Shown piece by piece: positions 1-12,275 of a stretch of DNA of 64,000 nucleotides. The notes beneath the pieces are model-generated. The model worked only from the letters and a program-made list of their open reading frames with translations, was not told where the DNA came from and did not search any database. The stretch is from assembly GCA_022747635.1 (NCBI GenBank), contig JAKTNV010000003.1:26427830-26491829 (forward strand), given 5' to 3'. The first letter of the stretch is position 1, and every line of letters begins with the position of its first letter. The DNA comes from Hetaerina americana. Lineage: Eukaryota > Arthropoda > Insecta > Odonata > Calopterygidae. The translations under genes and the position numbers were made by a program.

Positions 1-335
1 GTAATTTCGAGCCCGACTGAGGGAGGAGGAAGAGCTTCTTTGGCGAGGGAGCGAGAGGGAAGTTGCAGGAGATTGGAGGAGGAAACGAGAGGAAGGGGTG
101 AGGTATTGAGGTTTCAGAGGTGGGGGATGGTGGATGGCTTAGGGGGGGGTGAGTGTTGGATGGAAGAGGTGCGACAGGGACGGCGGCGGTGGTGGCGCGT
201 GGAATCGCGGTGGGGAGACGCGTGTGAGTAAAGGGTAAAACAGAGGGCGAAGACGAGAGGCGAGGAAGAGGAAAATCAGGAGATGAGAGAGGTGACGGAA
301 GCGGGAAAGAAATATGCAATGAGGAGGACGTCTGC
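1..335. other. G/A-rich (purine) island, no gene
   Basis: The plus strand is strongly purine-rich and GC-richer than its surroundings, with many GGA, GAG and GGGG runs and scattered CpG. It begins before the window starts. Open frames here reflect the skew: the complementary strand is C/T-rich and so poor in stop codons. No domain is recognisable. It resembles the islands near 9.4, 11, 13.5, 37, 48 and 56 kb. Confidence 0.6.
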
Positions 336-1380
336 TCGATGAGGAGTGGCCTCGAAGGTCAGATATGTTTTGCAGTAAATTGACCATCAATTATTTTTCG
401 ATGGAAAATGGTCGTTGGATAGAGTTGTCTTCTGCACTAACAATATTTTTCATCCATATTTCGCGTAAGTTAAACAACTTGAGCACTATTTTATCCAGTA
501 TATTAACATCAAGTTGGTTGAACGATCTGATAATTATGTGCCATAAACAATATAGAATCGCGGAAGAATTCACTTCAAAAAGATTTTTCCTGAGTTTTGC
601 AGCACTAGAGATTAGAAACGAGAATTATTTAGACAGGGTATGGTGGTGAGAATATTTGGGACTGCTCTACGGTATTTAGGAATGAGTTTCCATTACGATT
701 TTCAGCACCAATTAATTGGTACTCTAATCTCTTCAACAGTAACTGATGGATGGCATAGGGAGGAACATTTCTTTCAATTGATATTTCAGGAAGTCAGCAA
801 AGGTACACAATCACCAAACATTCTTTTATACCCGCCATACCTTTTTTACTCTAGTGAAACTATTTCATGAAAGGATGACAATTTCATTTATATTTTCGTT
901 TCATGAATATCCCATTCCAATGAACGATCTTGTATTTACAATTATAATAGCATTCATTTTCGGTTACATACACACAAAAGTAATTTCACTCAATTAGATG
1001 TTAAAGTAAATATTATATTCGACTGTTGTAAGCAAAATTTTCTCATAACAGTTAATATTCCAAATCTGGTTTGACTGCCGATTTTCATCCCGTTTTCATC
1101 TTGGATAACGTTATTTCTTCATTAATTATAAAGTTTACACCTTTGCTGACACATTCCATTAATTGCTTCCATCCGCATCTTTTTCCATCCATTCTTCTAT
1201 TCATCCTTATCTTAGGGAGATTATTATGCCTTAGAGTAGGGATATAATGAGATTGTTTATTATTTACGCACTGATTTTATCAGCCAGTTCTTTATTTACT
1301 TGGAAACTCTTTTGAGTAATTTTCTCCATCTATTTATTCTTATATATTCCTATAATTTATTTCCACTGCCTTTATTCCAA
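336..1380. other. AT-rich stretch with nothing recognised
   Basis: I see no coding region longer than about 95 codons, no protein similarity, no inverted repeat and no microsatellite of note. It looks like ordinary non-coding DNA. Confidence 0.5.
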
Positions 1381-1404
1381 ATAATCTTCTTTAAGCCACT
1401 GTCC

Positions 1405-1560
1405 CTCACAATCATGTAGAAGAGGCAATCAATGAAGAATCCCATGGAATCGGTATCAAAGGAATTAAGGTGAGCGGGGAAGAAATTAACAAGTTCCGTT
1501 TCACAGATGACACTGCATTTATAGCAGAGAATCCAGAACACCTATAAGCGTTATTGAGTC
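1405..1560 (+). pseudogene. Non-LTR retrotransposon reverse-transcriptase fragment
   Basis: In one plus frame the translation reads through ESHGIGIKGIKVSGEEINK and then FRFTDDTAFIAENPEHL. This matches the palm region of LINE reverse transcriptases, where a 'GIKVNGE..NN' segment precedes the YADD box. Here the box is FTDD, which keeps both catalytic aspartates. A stop follows at about 1545, though the next residues (ALLSPTITKVAL) still look LINE-like. Only about 50 codons survive, with no endonuclease and no 3' end, so this is a dead fragment. It belongs to the same broad class as the pieces at 30.0-30.7 kb and 43.8-46.3 kb, but whether it is the same family is untested. It ends close to the (TA)n tract at 1612. 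Confidence 0.7.
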
Positions 1561-1607
1561 CAACAATTACCAAAGTAGCTCTTGCATGTATGTGTGTGTA
1601 TAAATAA

Positions 1608-1611
<4 letters not shown>

Positions 1612-1665
<54 letters not shown>
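1612..1665. repeat. (TA)n microsatellite
   Basis: Perfect TA dinucleotide run of about 54 bp, preceded by a short (TG)n and TAAA repeat. It gives rise to spurious Ile-Tyr open frames on both strands. It borders the tail of the inverted hairpin-unit copy at 1695-1770. Confidence 0.95.
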
Positions 1666-1671
<6 letters not shown>

Positions 1672-1694
1672 TATAGAGACACTGACACGAGCAG

Positions 1695-1770
1695 TATAAT
1701 ATTTGGAAGGCACAATAGAGCACAAATAAAATAGTAACACTTAAAAGGGCACACATTTTAAATTGAGTGA
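1695..1770 (-). repeat. Tail of hairpin/(TA)n repeat unit, reverse copy
   Basis: Read on the minus strand, this has the tail shared by the units at 1771, 21106, 21428 and 27645: AATGTGTGCCCTTTTAAGTG, then a stretch with TTGTGCTCTATTGTGCC, then a (TA)n run at 1612-1665. The hammerhead-like hairpin at its head is missing. It forms an inverted pair with the forward copy directly to its right, so arms 1709-1760 and 1815-1870 can fold on each other. Confidence 0.7.
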
Positions 1771-1869
1771 CTTGAAGAAGGCCTCGGAGACGGCCGAAAG
1801 CTTAAACAATTTACAATGTGAGTGTCCTTTTAAGTGTTACTATTTTACTTGTGTTCTGTTGTGCCGTCC

Positions 1870-1875
<6 letters not shown>
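1771..1875 (+). repeat. Hairpin/(TA)n repeat unit, forward copy
   Basis: The unit begins with a hairpin core (TTGAAGA, GGCC stem, 8-base loop, GGCC stem, GAAA). This is followed by a tail of about 70 bp (AATGTGAGTGTCCTTTTAAG and onward to TTGTGCCGTCC) and a (TA)n run. The order hairpin, conserved tail, (TA)n is the same at 21.4 kb and 27.65 kb. The core resembles the conserved nucleotides of hammerhead ribozymes (CTGANGA, stem II, GAAA), but here the first C is T and an extra A sits before stem II, so this copy is probably inactive. No protein is encoded. Confidence 0.65.
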
Positions 1876-1939
<64 letters not shown>

Positions 1940-1943
1940 TTTC

Positions 1944-1993
<50 letters not shown>
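1875..1993. repeat. (TA)n microsatellite, interrupted once
   Basis: Two TA runs (1875-1936 and 1946-1993) separated by about ten bases. They directly follow the tail of the forward hairpin unit and account for the Ile/Tyr-rich open frames here. Confidence 0.95.
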
Positions 1994-1998
<5 letters not shown>

Positions 1999-3225
1999 CA
2001 TCAATATGAATTAAAGTAAAAATTGATGCTCAGTCTCCGAAAAGTAAACCAAACAATCCAAGGAAAATGAATGTTAGACGACCGATCTATCAAAGAGAGC
2101 GAGAGTTATCACAAAATAGTAAAGATAAGTATTTAAATCTTTGAATTGAATCCTAAGAATGATGATGGTGTCAACTGAAAATTTAAAAATACCAAAAATA
2201 TTAAAAAGCAACAATCCTTAATAACTGACTTCACACGAGGAACTCTTGAATGGGAAACCGCCGTCAGAAGTCATAGCGTAGCATAATTCAGGCCTGAATC
2301 AACTGTAGCAGTTGTACAGATGGCTTTTCTTCTCTCTTTTGGCGATTGATTTTCAACAGCGTTGGTTCCAAAAGCAAATAAAAATATCGGGTGATGAAGT
2401 GGCTATGTAGATCCTCCCAATACACTTTGGTTTCAGAAGTTTTAAATCTCTGGTATGGAAAACTCACACAAAGCGAAGCGGTCAACTTGTCCATTTTCTA
2501 ACTCAACCTAATTCTAAGTCAACTCGCACAAGACGACGACCTCTTCGGTCGTCTCTCGAGCGAGTGCTACTCATACGTGTACATGGACTTTGTACGTAGA
2601 TCTCAACCTACTGCAGGGGACAGAACGCGCTTACAAACCAACAGAAAACCTGCCACAAATATGCTGCCTTGAAAGATAATTACTATCCTTACGCAAGAAT
2701 TCACTGCAATGGTATATATGCACTAAAACAATTCCCCATTCAAATTTATTTTCGCTAAATATCATAATCGGCTCAAATGCTTTTTATATTTCAATGAGGT
2801 TTTCCTTCATCACCCATTTTTCTCTGAGTTAAAAAAATAATTCAAGTTTTGACACACAACCGCGGTGTTTACTCGATTTCTGACTCTCTAAAATAGTCCC
2901 ATTCGACCAAAATAAAATTCAACATCGTTCTTGCCACACCATTAATCCATTTAATTACAAACATAGGTCTTTGTCGAACACTCCCCTTAAAAATATTAGA
3001 GTGCTAATTTGACCAAAATTATCTGAAATCACATCGACTAACCCCGCGCGGAGAATTTTAGCGAGGGACAACCGGCAGCGGACGGATTTTTAGGTCACAC
3101 GCCACAACAGTTAGCTCTAGCGTAACATTTTTAATGCCACCTTCTCAGGGGCACACGCACACAAAGATACCAAAATACGAACATGGAGATGATGGAAGAT
3201 TTTCACTTCAACATTCCCCTGTCGT
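1994..3225. other. AT-rich stretch, one small hairpin, no gene
   Basis: No protein similarity was found in any frame. The only local structure noticed is the stem-loop at 2522-2565, listed separately. Around 3040-3130 the sequence is somewhat richer in CpG, without a clear feature. Confidence 0.45.
2522..2565. repeat. Small two-part stem-loop
   Basis: An outer 6-bp stem (ACTCGC with GCGAGT) encloses an internal loop and an inner 7-bp stem (GACGACC with GGTCGTC) capped by a 5-base loop. This is a modest inverted repeat whose function, if any, is unknown. It could be chance. Confidence 0.4.
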
Positions 3226-3640
3226 ACGAGTCATTGCCTCCTTTCCTACCCCTCCTGCCACCGCCATGAAACCGTTCCTTGACACTTATTATGATGAGGC
3301 CCCATTGTAAGGCAAAGAAGGGAGCAGAGAGAGAGAGAGAGTGGGGAAAAAAGATGGGTGAACAAAGATACGGGAGCCCCAAACACCTTACAAGGAAGTC
3401 GAGGGCGGATACCGTCGCATAGATACACCACGTACACAATTTCATACGCAGGCGTATGTGAAGATGATTCCCTCCTTCCGCCTCCCTCTTCACCCCTTCC
3501 ACGCCCCTCGAATTGCCTCACTTCTGCGAAAGAGCGAGCAAAACGGGCATAGCAAATGGGGGTAAGGGGTAGAGGGGGGGAAGGAGGGAGGGGGGGGCGA
3601 GGAAGCGGCGGCGTGTGAGTGTACGAGGGATGAGAGGAAT
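3225..3640. other. GC-rich island with (GA)n run and C/T to G/A switch
   Basis: The plus strand is pyrimidine-rich near 3230-3260 and 3470-3515, then turns into G-rich sequence with long G runs at 3550-3610. A (GA)n run lies at 3325-3341. Overlapping frames on both strands are low-complexity and none shows a known domain. Confidence 0.5.
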
Positions 3641-3832
3641 AATTACTGGGAACCTAGAGGATGTGAGAGGGCGGACGGCAGCTATAGAGCAAAACGGTGA
3701 AATTAAACCTTCATCAAACCGTGTATTAGCATATGATAGACTCTTCTAATTGAGGAGCGGAAGTGGTGGTGTGAGGTTGGGTTTTGTGCTCCGGTAAGGA
3801 GGATAAGGGAGATTGCCGGGGAAGAAAGTGAT

Positions 3833-3834
3833 AC

Positions 3835-3868
<34 letters not shown>
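3833..3868. repeat. (CT)n(CA)n compound microsatellite
   Basis: A CT run passes directly into a CA run of about 18 bases. The open frame crossing it (3813-4241, 142 codons, plus) encodes a Ser-Leu and His-Thr tract and has no recognisable domain, so I do not call it a gene. Confidence 0.85.
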
Positions 3869-6800
3869 AACGTACCTACCTACTCACACTAATGCAGACT
3901 TCCATGAGCTCTCAAGAGGAGACATTGTCTTCGGGAGGATGTTCAACAAGGTGCGCGGACGGAGGGGGGGAGGGACGAGGAGGGAGGCGGGATATGTGTG
4001 CAAGGGAGTGGCCCATATAATGGCTCCCAGATTCCAGATAGCTTTCTTTCCTTTCAGGTATTTTGGTCTGTCAGACATGGAGTGTGTGTTTAGCTCAGAA
4101 AAGGTTTTCTCGGGGAAATTGTGCATCATTTGGAACTCTGCAACGCTTGGACAACCTGAATTCATTGTGAAACCTTATATTAACCGTTACGTATTTAAAA
4201 TTCAAGACGAAGAATATTTTCATTCCATAAGAAAGGAATAGAAATTATTATTTAGCTAGTGCCACCAGTTTGGAGAAAACGTTCAAAGTCAGTTGAGCCG
4301 TCCTCGTATTTATGTGAATAATTAATGAAGATGACTGTAGAATAAGATCTCGGTAAAAAAACATCCCATGTTGGGCGCTTTGCATGTAATTGAATATCTC
4401 TTTCAATTGCAAAGTAGTCACAACCTTCGCTCACTGACGACTCGTATCTGATAATAGAAGTTTTTGAGTTACTCTTAATGAATGACAGTCAATTACGCAA
4501 CGATTCGGCAGGAATAAAGGGTAGGTCAAGACATTTAAAGTCGAATAGTTACAAAAGTGCTCGCACTGGAAATGCTAAAATAAATAATTTGAGACGCCTT
4601 TCCCAAGCAATTCAAGGCTTTTCTTTTTTTCTACTGTAATAAGTAACCCCATTGTTCTCTAAATCCCTTCTGCTTGTCCTGCTCATCCCTATTAATTTAA
4701 TTAGTGTATTTCTTCAATTGTAATCTTTCTTCCACTATATATTTTCGTCTACTTCCTTTATCTATGAATCTTAAGTGGTTTTCTTTAATACTCGTGTTTT
4801 TATAATAAAACAAATGCCTAAATAATCTTTTTTCGGGAAGGAATTATTTTCCAAATATTTAAATCATATCTTTTCTCACAACCAACAAATTTTGAGTACC
4901 TATTTTTTTACTCCTGAATCCGCAATGATTCGCCAACAGTGAAACTAATCAGGGGGATGGATGTTTACTTATTATGTGAGGTTGTATCGAATCAGTTGCA
5001 GCGAATCTCGTCGACTCAGTGGAAAATGCTGTGTTGAGAATAGGACTCAAATTTTGAGGAAGTGCCTAAAGTATACACCATTTCCATGGAGCATGTACTG
5101 ACCAACTAAGACACCCTGAGTAATTGGTTCCGAATTTAAACGTGTAAACCGACTACCAGACGGTACAAAATAAGCATTCTTCTTGACTGGAATCCAGAGC
5201 AACTTCAAAGAGATGCAAACTAGGTGTGAAAAATCCGAGAACGGGAGCACGAAAAAAAATATGAATGCGAGAAAACATGGAAAAAACAAATGCCAGCTGT
5301 AGAAAGTGTGGGAACCAAGATATAGAGAGGAACACCTCAACTCCTAAATCTCATCACTTTGCGTGTTTTTATTATATAGTATTTTAGGTCCGCTCGGAAA
5401 GAATTAGTTTACCAGCCATAAAAAAAGGAACGTGGAGAATCTCACGCGAGTGGCACGGCATGATTCATACATCTGTATCACCTCTCCGCTTCATATTATC
5501 ATCTTTTCCTTCGAAAGTGGGGTAAGGAGTCGAGGCGGAAGGCGCGATGAACGGGAGGGGTGATGAACTCTCTCGAATGAGGTGGGAAATAAGATTCAGG
5601 GGCGATGATAAGGCAGTTGACACCTGTGAGGAAGCGAGAGATTAGGCTGTGGTGACACCGGCGTTTACGTGGACATGAGGAAATAACCTCATTGTATTTT
5701 TTTCTTCAGAGAGAAAAATAACGTAGCTGGGAGGAGATGCAGGGGAAGGAAGGATTCTCGCGATGGGAAACTGCACCCGGACGGTCGTGCGTGAGCTAGG
5801 AGGGATCAGGGTCGGAAAGGATTAAATGCTCGACGCTTTCTCTTCCATATTAATGCAGCTTCTCTGAGAATAGAAAAAAATGTATCAATCCCAGCCATGC
5901 ATACGCGTGCAATGGGGTTAATATTTGTGAGAATTCTCCTCACTGAATGCACTCAAGAAACGATCGCTCGGGGAAGCGCCGAGATAAGGAAGGAAAAATA
6001 AGGTGTATTGGAAGTATATATTATGCACTGAAGCTATTTGAGCTTTATAAGCGCACGGGAAATATCTGCCTTTCGGTATGCATCTAAGGTCCTACGCATT
6101 TTAACTTACATGGACCACTTTTATTTCTCCATCTATTCAGCGTATTTTGCCACATTGAGGATAATATCACTGTAGTACGCCACAAATAAATTACCCTCTG
6201 TGTTGCGTACGTTCTGCCAATTTCAATATTTCTTCTTTAAAATTTCCTATACATGACTTAAGAAGATCCTATTAGTCCAATAGCTACAATCAACTCCCCC
6301 ACCAGTGTTTCAATTTTATTTCTTGGCGATGACATCAATTTGATATTAGTGGTAACGCTTACATTATTTGGTCTCCTTTTGAATAATGTCAAGTGATGTC
6401 TCCCAGATGTAGCAATATGCATATAGGTAATTCTTTAATTTGATTTGGACGATGTTTTTGGAGATGCATTTTACTCCAAAGTACGTTTTTTAAGGTTTGA
6501 AAGAAACATTTTTCGCACGTCACAGTTAAAATTGGCACGATTGGCGGCAAGTAACTTACAAAAGTAACTCCAACAAAATAGATTTTATGCTCATAAAGTC
6601 CGATATTCCTTCCTCCGAAAAATTGCAATTATTGTTATCATTTACCGCTGAAACAAATCGATGGAACCGGATCCACTGATTTTAATTTTTAGCTATATGT
6701 TTCTAATTTAGGATTTCAGTTACACAAACATACTCCGACTGAATAGCGTCGTCAAATTTACTTCCTAAGATGTTTTTATTAATCGCAGATGGTATCTAAT

Positions 6801-9400
6801 ACTCTTGATTCAGAGTTAATATCCACATATTACCTAATGATAAAGCGTGATGACCTGGCATCCAATCATGGAATGAATTTAGTAGTCCTGGAACTTATTC
6901 AGGGCAAACATATTTTTACCACGGTATTTCTTACAAGATGCCAGAAGCGGTGAAATGTGCGGAAAAAACTGAATCAGAACACAACATATATTTAATATAT
7001 TATTTTTATTCATTCTATTCATATTCAATTAAATATAGATGTTAGACTCATTTTTCAAGCCACCTAGCACGATATGGATACAAGGATAACACGAGCTGAA
7101 GAATTTTATTATGTATCTGCAGTGTGCATATCTGTGTACGAAATGGGCACGTATCACGATATGCAATTTTTTTAACCATGAAAGCTGTTGTACAAAGTTT
7201 TACAGATGAGATAATTGTCCAAGCGAAAGAGAGAAATGATTGCGAAATGGCTGGAACAGTGAAGAAGAAGTTAAAACAGGTGGCTTATAATATAGCGAGT
7301 GAAAATAAGTGATGGAAAAAACATGGGTTTTTATATGGTTTATAATTTTATGGTAAAATAGGCTGTTATACGAGGGATTCATAGTAAAAAAAAGGTATAA
7401 GTAGAAGAAACGGGATTAAAAGACCACCTTAAAAGTTGGGGGATATTATAATACTGCGCCTGTCAAAGACTTATGATGAAAATATAAATGTACAGGTATA
7501 CCTGTACCACGCCTAAACTGTCCGATACAAGGGGAAAGAATTCCACATGTGTGTTTAAGATACCATCTCCGCTTCAACACATTAGTCCTATCTTTCCAGC
7601 CCTGAAACATGACGTTCCTTAATGATTTCAACATTTATTGACACATGATATGTGACTATCAATGCATGAGTTTTTGCCATAAGAGAAATAACTTCAAAAT
7701 TGTTCACTCAGATGCATTTGGACCCAATTTGTGAGTCGATAAAGCGCAGCAGTGGTCATGATCATCTTGATTCATCATATCTAATCGATCCAACGCCATT
7801 AACATTACTTCGCAATGCACGTACTTTCCACTGCCATTATATTTCTTTTTCTCTCATTTTCTTTCACTCTAATATTAATATCATTGAGAACTGCTATAGT
7901 TTTATTGGATGTACAAGGTTTTGTGAGATGATCACCGCTATATCCCTACCATCTTATCCCAAAGAGGGTCACAAGACCGCAACAGCAGAAAGATTTATCT
8001 ATAAGGTTTGGTATTTATATTTAAGGCATGCCATCAATGTATTTTACCTGCTAAACAATTTTTAATTGATAGTACACTGAAATAGCATGCGTAAAGGGAT
8101 CACCTGCTCTCTCTAAGGTCACAAAGTACTTTCCCTTCAACCTAAATGGCAGGAAGATTGAAAAGTGCGCAACCAGAATTGGGATGCAGTACTTCCCTAT
8201 TTGGACGACTTTTAAAGGTGAAAACCAAACTAATAGTCTTTCACTCATATGAGATGGCTAAATAACACAGCAGAATATCGTTGAATGCCACAAAACGCAC
8301 AATACTACACCGTAATATATAAAAAATTTTATAAATGGAAAAATACATATTTACATATTGTTGAAAATCAAGTATTTAAGCAAGTAAAATTGGTTTACCT
8401 AATAAAAGTAAACGATCATAGTTTACGTCCCTCACGTGGATTGCCATAATTGTAAACCAGAAACTCATCTAAATACGAATAAGTAAATTTCAACGAAGCT
8501 CAATGTCAAAGACGAAAACTGAGGAAATTTTGTGATAAATTCCCCAATTCTAAACGCTCCAGTAACTAGTGTAGATTAAAACGAGAAATGAAACTAAACG
8601 AACGAGAAAAAGTTAAATGTTATATTCTGTCATTGCTTCAAGATGATTAATACTTATGAGTCAAAGATTACCAGTAATAATAGCAACTACGGAAACACTT
8701 GTTACTGTTCCTATTCGGATACACAATAAATGAGTAGCATGAGGAGATATCAAATATAAAGTTCATACCCAATTTAGAGATAAATACGAGTATGATGATA
8801 AATATGGGCTTAGATATAATGCATTAAGTGCCATTTAAGATCCAGAAAACCGAATTAATCGATTAATCATACAAATCAGGAATATTCAACCGACGGAAAT
8901 TTAGAAAAATCCCTACGATAATGTCCACTAAGGACAACCTAGACAAACAGTTTTGATAACAACCACCAACTTAAAAGAACACAAGACTTGAAGAAAAATT
9001 GTGTTAGCAGCAAAGTATTGACTAAAAACAAGCTAGACGGTAATTTACTTTTAAAAATATGATTTCAATGGTGCGCTACATCGTATGAAATTAAACCTCG
9101 ATTAAATAATGTCATGGCGGTTACATTATGGATTGAGAACATCAAGAAAAATTAGAGTATCGTTATCGTCAATGTAGCCAATGTCGTCCCTCGGGGACCT
9201 AGAAATGGAGGTGAAGTGCAAATCGAGCTTCCATAATGCAAATTTGCCATGCGACATTAATGCGTTGTTGAGATACGTGATATGAAATGCGGGTGTCATC
9301 CATTTGCATCGCAGATGTCGGCCCCTTTTGCGATATTCAAATGCATCGCATAGCGATGTTCAAATTGGAACATCGCACAGCCCTGGGGAAGAGCCGACAG
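3869..9400. other. Long gene-free stretch
   Basis: Mostly AT-rich unique DNA. A short GC-richer, purine-biased part lies at about 5510-5830, and an exact 18-bp palindrome at 7490-7507 (GTACAGGT with ACCTGTAC around a central AT). Frames of up to about 120 codons (7700-8065 plus, 5047-5340 minus) have no recognised domain and look like chance. Confidence 0.4.
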
Positions 9401-9404
9401 AAGG

Positions 9405-9870
9405 AAATGAACCCCGTTGCCTGCCTCCCTCCCTCTCTTCTTTTTCAAATCCCCTCAAAATTTGCAGATAGCATCAGGCGACGAGGCAGTGAGGGATAGA
9501 AAGAGTGAGAGAGAGAGAGGAAGCGAGCGTGGTTCGGAATCCTTTTGTCTTATTCCGTCTCCACTCTTGGCCGAGAGGGGGAAGAGGAAGGGGGTGGAAG
9601 GAGGAGGTTTGAATACCGTTGCACAACTGCTATTTTCCCCACAAAGTCCCCGTTTCACGTTGTGTACGCTCGTTTTCCTCGGGGGGAAGTTGGGTGGGGG
9701 TGGAGGATGATGATAATAATGATGAAGCTCTGGAGTGGAAGGGGGAATCTAAAGATTGGGAGGCTGGGCGGACGGTAAAGGGGCGGAGATTGAGGGGGTG
9801 AAGGTTGTGCGGGGGTGTTTGAGGGAGGGAGGAATTCGACGAACACTGGGAGTTTACCGCGGGGCAGGAA
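9405..9870. other. Skewed GC-rich island: C/T-rich then G/A-rich
   Basis: The plus strand starts as C/T-rich (9415-9460), passes a (GA)n-like section near 9500-9530, and becomes G-rich from about 9570 to 9840. Several overlapping frames on both strands are open only because of this skew. No domain is recognisable. Confidence 0.5.
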
Positions 9871-10985
9871 AGAGGGCGGTGAAACGGGCATTTCAATCTT
9901 CGTTAGGCGCCATGAAAGACGAGAGAAGGAGATGCGGAAATGCATAAGGCTGAAAAATAAGGGACGGAAGCATGGCATAAAAGAATAATAAACTCTCTAC
10001 TTTCAGGTCGAGGAAAGAATTCTATGGGCTGTAAAGTTGATTCGGTAAAGCGGAAATATTTTGGAGGAAGAGCGAAATCTGTAATCCGTGAAGTTTCCCG
10101 AACGGATGGATTTTGGGCATTTCCTACAATTTGCAAGAATATACCAAGACTAGCACGCTTCGCCGCAGCTATCGCTAAATGCGGAGTAAATGGAACGGAG
10201 ATTTAAACGTTGCAGTCAAAAGCCCGTCTCAAAGAAAATTTTGCTCAAATAAAGATTTATAAGAAATGAATTTTCCTTTGAAGCACATGGAGTAATTAAA
10301 ATCGAAGAAAAAAGTTACACTCAAACAGAAAATAAATGAAACCGAGATTAGTTACAAAATCAAGTCAGCGAATTAATCGAGTTGAAGTGCTTCTACGCAT
10401 TAATAGAGAATTAGTACAGTATACCCATTTAATTGTGAAAGTTGTTTCATTAATAAATTATCACTGTAAATCTTTGAATGCTCCCAATGAATGTTTGATT
10501 AATTCATTTAAATTTTGAAATCCGAGAATATTCCAGATTCGGCTCACTCGGAAGACGAACGCACCATTAGTTATTCCCTTGACGGCCAAACAATTAATCA
10601 TGATTTGAAGACTTCTACTGAGCATGAGTTCCGTAATATTATTCAATGGAGAGCCGGAAATATTCCTGCACGTCTCCCTATCCCCAGAAGATGAAGAGAA
10701 ACCCAGACGCGCGCCGAGTACCAATTTGAAACATCCATCAGCACTCATTTTTCCAATTTCGGAGACATATTTTAACGAGTGGATACATTTGGATGAGAGG
10801 CGGAAAAAATACGGCAGGGGAGAGTTGGTGTGAGAGAGGAAAAGCAAACGAATTCAAGACGGTCCAAAAATGCCCCATTTCTTTATTCCACTCTCCAAGA
10901 TGCTGTCTTTCTTAAGCGAAGGTGGTTTTACGCGTTGCTAAGGGGAGAATGAGGAAAGAGATAAGAAAAATGGTGATAGTGACAG
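9871..10985. other. Gene-free stretch
   Basis: Short frames on both strands (for example 10461-10847 minus, 128 codons) have no recognisable similarity. No repeats were seen. Confidence 0.35.
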
Positions 10986-10989
10986 TTGA

Positions 10990-11290
10990 CGAATGAACGC
11001 ACTTTCTTGCCGAGGAATGAGGGGGGCGAAGGATCCCTCAGACGCCGGGAGGACGTCGTCGGGGAGAGGGACGGGGGTAGGTGATGAGAGCGGCGAAATT
11101 CGGGAGATGGCTGGGTGGAGGGCGAGGGGGGGGGAGGCAGTGAGGGAGGAGATTTGGAGGTGGAGAGGCGAAGAAGGAGATGGAAGAGAGGCGCGGAGAG
11201 ACAGCAGAATGATGGTGGCGGCGAAGGGTGTGAAGGAGGGTCCACCAATTAGTCCCGGCGGTCAGAAAGCAAAGCGATTTGTCCGCGCAA
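10990..11290. other. G/A-rich, CpG-containing island
   Basis: Strong purine bias on the plus strand, with long GGGAGG-type runs and several CpG. The 144-codon plus frame through it (10993-11427) is Gly/Arg/Glu-rich, as the base composition dictates, and shows no domain. Confidence 0.5.
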
Positions 11291-12225
11291 GTTATGTGAG
11301 GAGAGGCAGCAAAGTCACGCTAAGAAGCAAAGGTAATATGGATAAACGAGAAACTGCACTTAGGAACCTTATATTACTGCAGTCAGTGGGTGGACTCATA
11401 CAGTCTTGGAGTTATTTCAAAATTTAAAGCCTTCAATTTCATTCTAATCATTACAAGTGCTGGGAAAGGGGAGTAATTCATTTTGCAAATGGCGTGCCAC
11501 AATTTTTCTTAAATATTAAACAATGAAGATTTACTTATTACATAGCTGGTAAAGACGTCCAACGGCTCTATCTAAGTTTAAATAAAGAGTACATCTTGCA
11601 TGATATTACATTGAGCGTCAATTTGGTAAAAACAATTACTCATCGGAAGACTATTATAAAGTTTTCTTTAGCTTATATACCTTAAAACATATTTTCTTCA
11701 AAATAAAATAAATGATAAAACACATAGGTTAAATATTTCATTGTCGTAAGTGTGACTCCATCGTTATTTTGTAGATTTCATAATAACGCTATGAAAAATA
11801 TATTATTTTGAGTGTGATTGGTCTCCCTGCATAGAGATAGATATGTGATCCAATTGTAAGGTAAAATATTTATTCTTGAAATTAAATGGCTGGTAAAATA
11901 ATCTGCTCAGAAAGATGTATCTAATGGCATTATAAAAGCGTTTATCTCTCAGAAGCACTAAGAATTTCTTTGACTGAATCACTCATACACATATCGGGGA
12001 GAACAATGACTATCTCCCAATGTAGAATGGGTCACACATCGGCACACACATTAGAAGGAAGGTCAAGTGACAATAAAAATATTATAAACTCGAAAATATT
12101 TTCAAACTGAGGTTGAGACAATGTGGCGAAGCAACAATCACCTCAGATTTCTTGCACAAGTAAAATTAATAATTCTAACCAGTTTCCACCTAGTATGTCT
12201 TGGGCTAAAAGAGTCTGATTATATA
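11291..12225. other. Gene-free AT-rich stretch
   Basis: No recognisable coding similarity, repeat or structured element was seen. Confidence 0.4.
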
Positions 12226-12229
12226 TAAA

Positions 12230-12230
12230 C

Positions 12231-12265
<35 letters not shown>

Positions 12266-12275
12266 GGGGGGGGGG
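12230..12275. repeat. (TA)n(TG)n(G)n compound microsatellite
   Basis: TA repeats pass into TG repeats and then a run of about a dozen G, immediately before the tRNA-like head of the SINE that begins at about 12276. Confidence 0.9.

Noticed and set aside
1771..1801. Active hammerhead ribozyme at 1.8 kb and at 21.4 kb
   Set aside because: Both cores begin with T instead of C, have an extra A before stem II and lack a convincing first stem. Only the 27.65-kb copy is close enough to be worth testing.
1412..2019. Ile/Tyr-rich open frames on both strands
   Set aside because: They are translations of (TA)n microsatellites. The same applies at 21243-21428, 27507-27695 and 49502-49699.
3813..4241. 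142-codon plus frame
   Set aside because: It starts in a (CT)n(CA)n microsatellite and passes a G-run patch. The rest shows no domain.
7490..7507. Exact 18-bp palindrome
   Set aside because: Too short to be informative in 64 kb of AT-rich DNA without a partner site or nearby gene.
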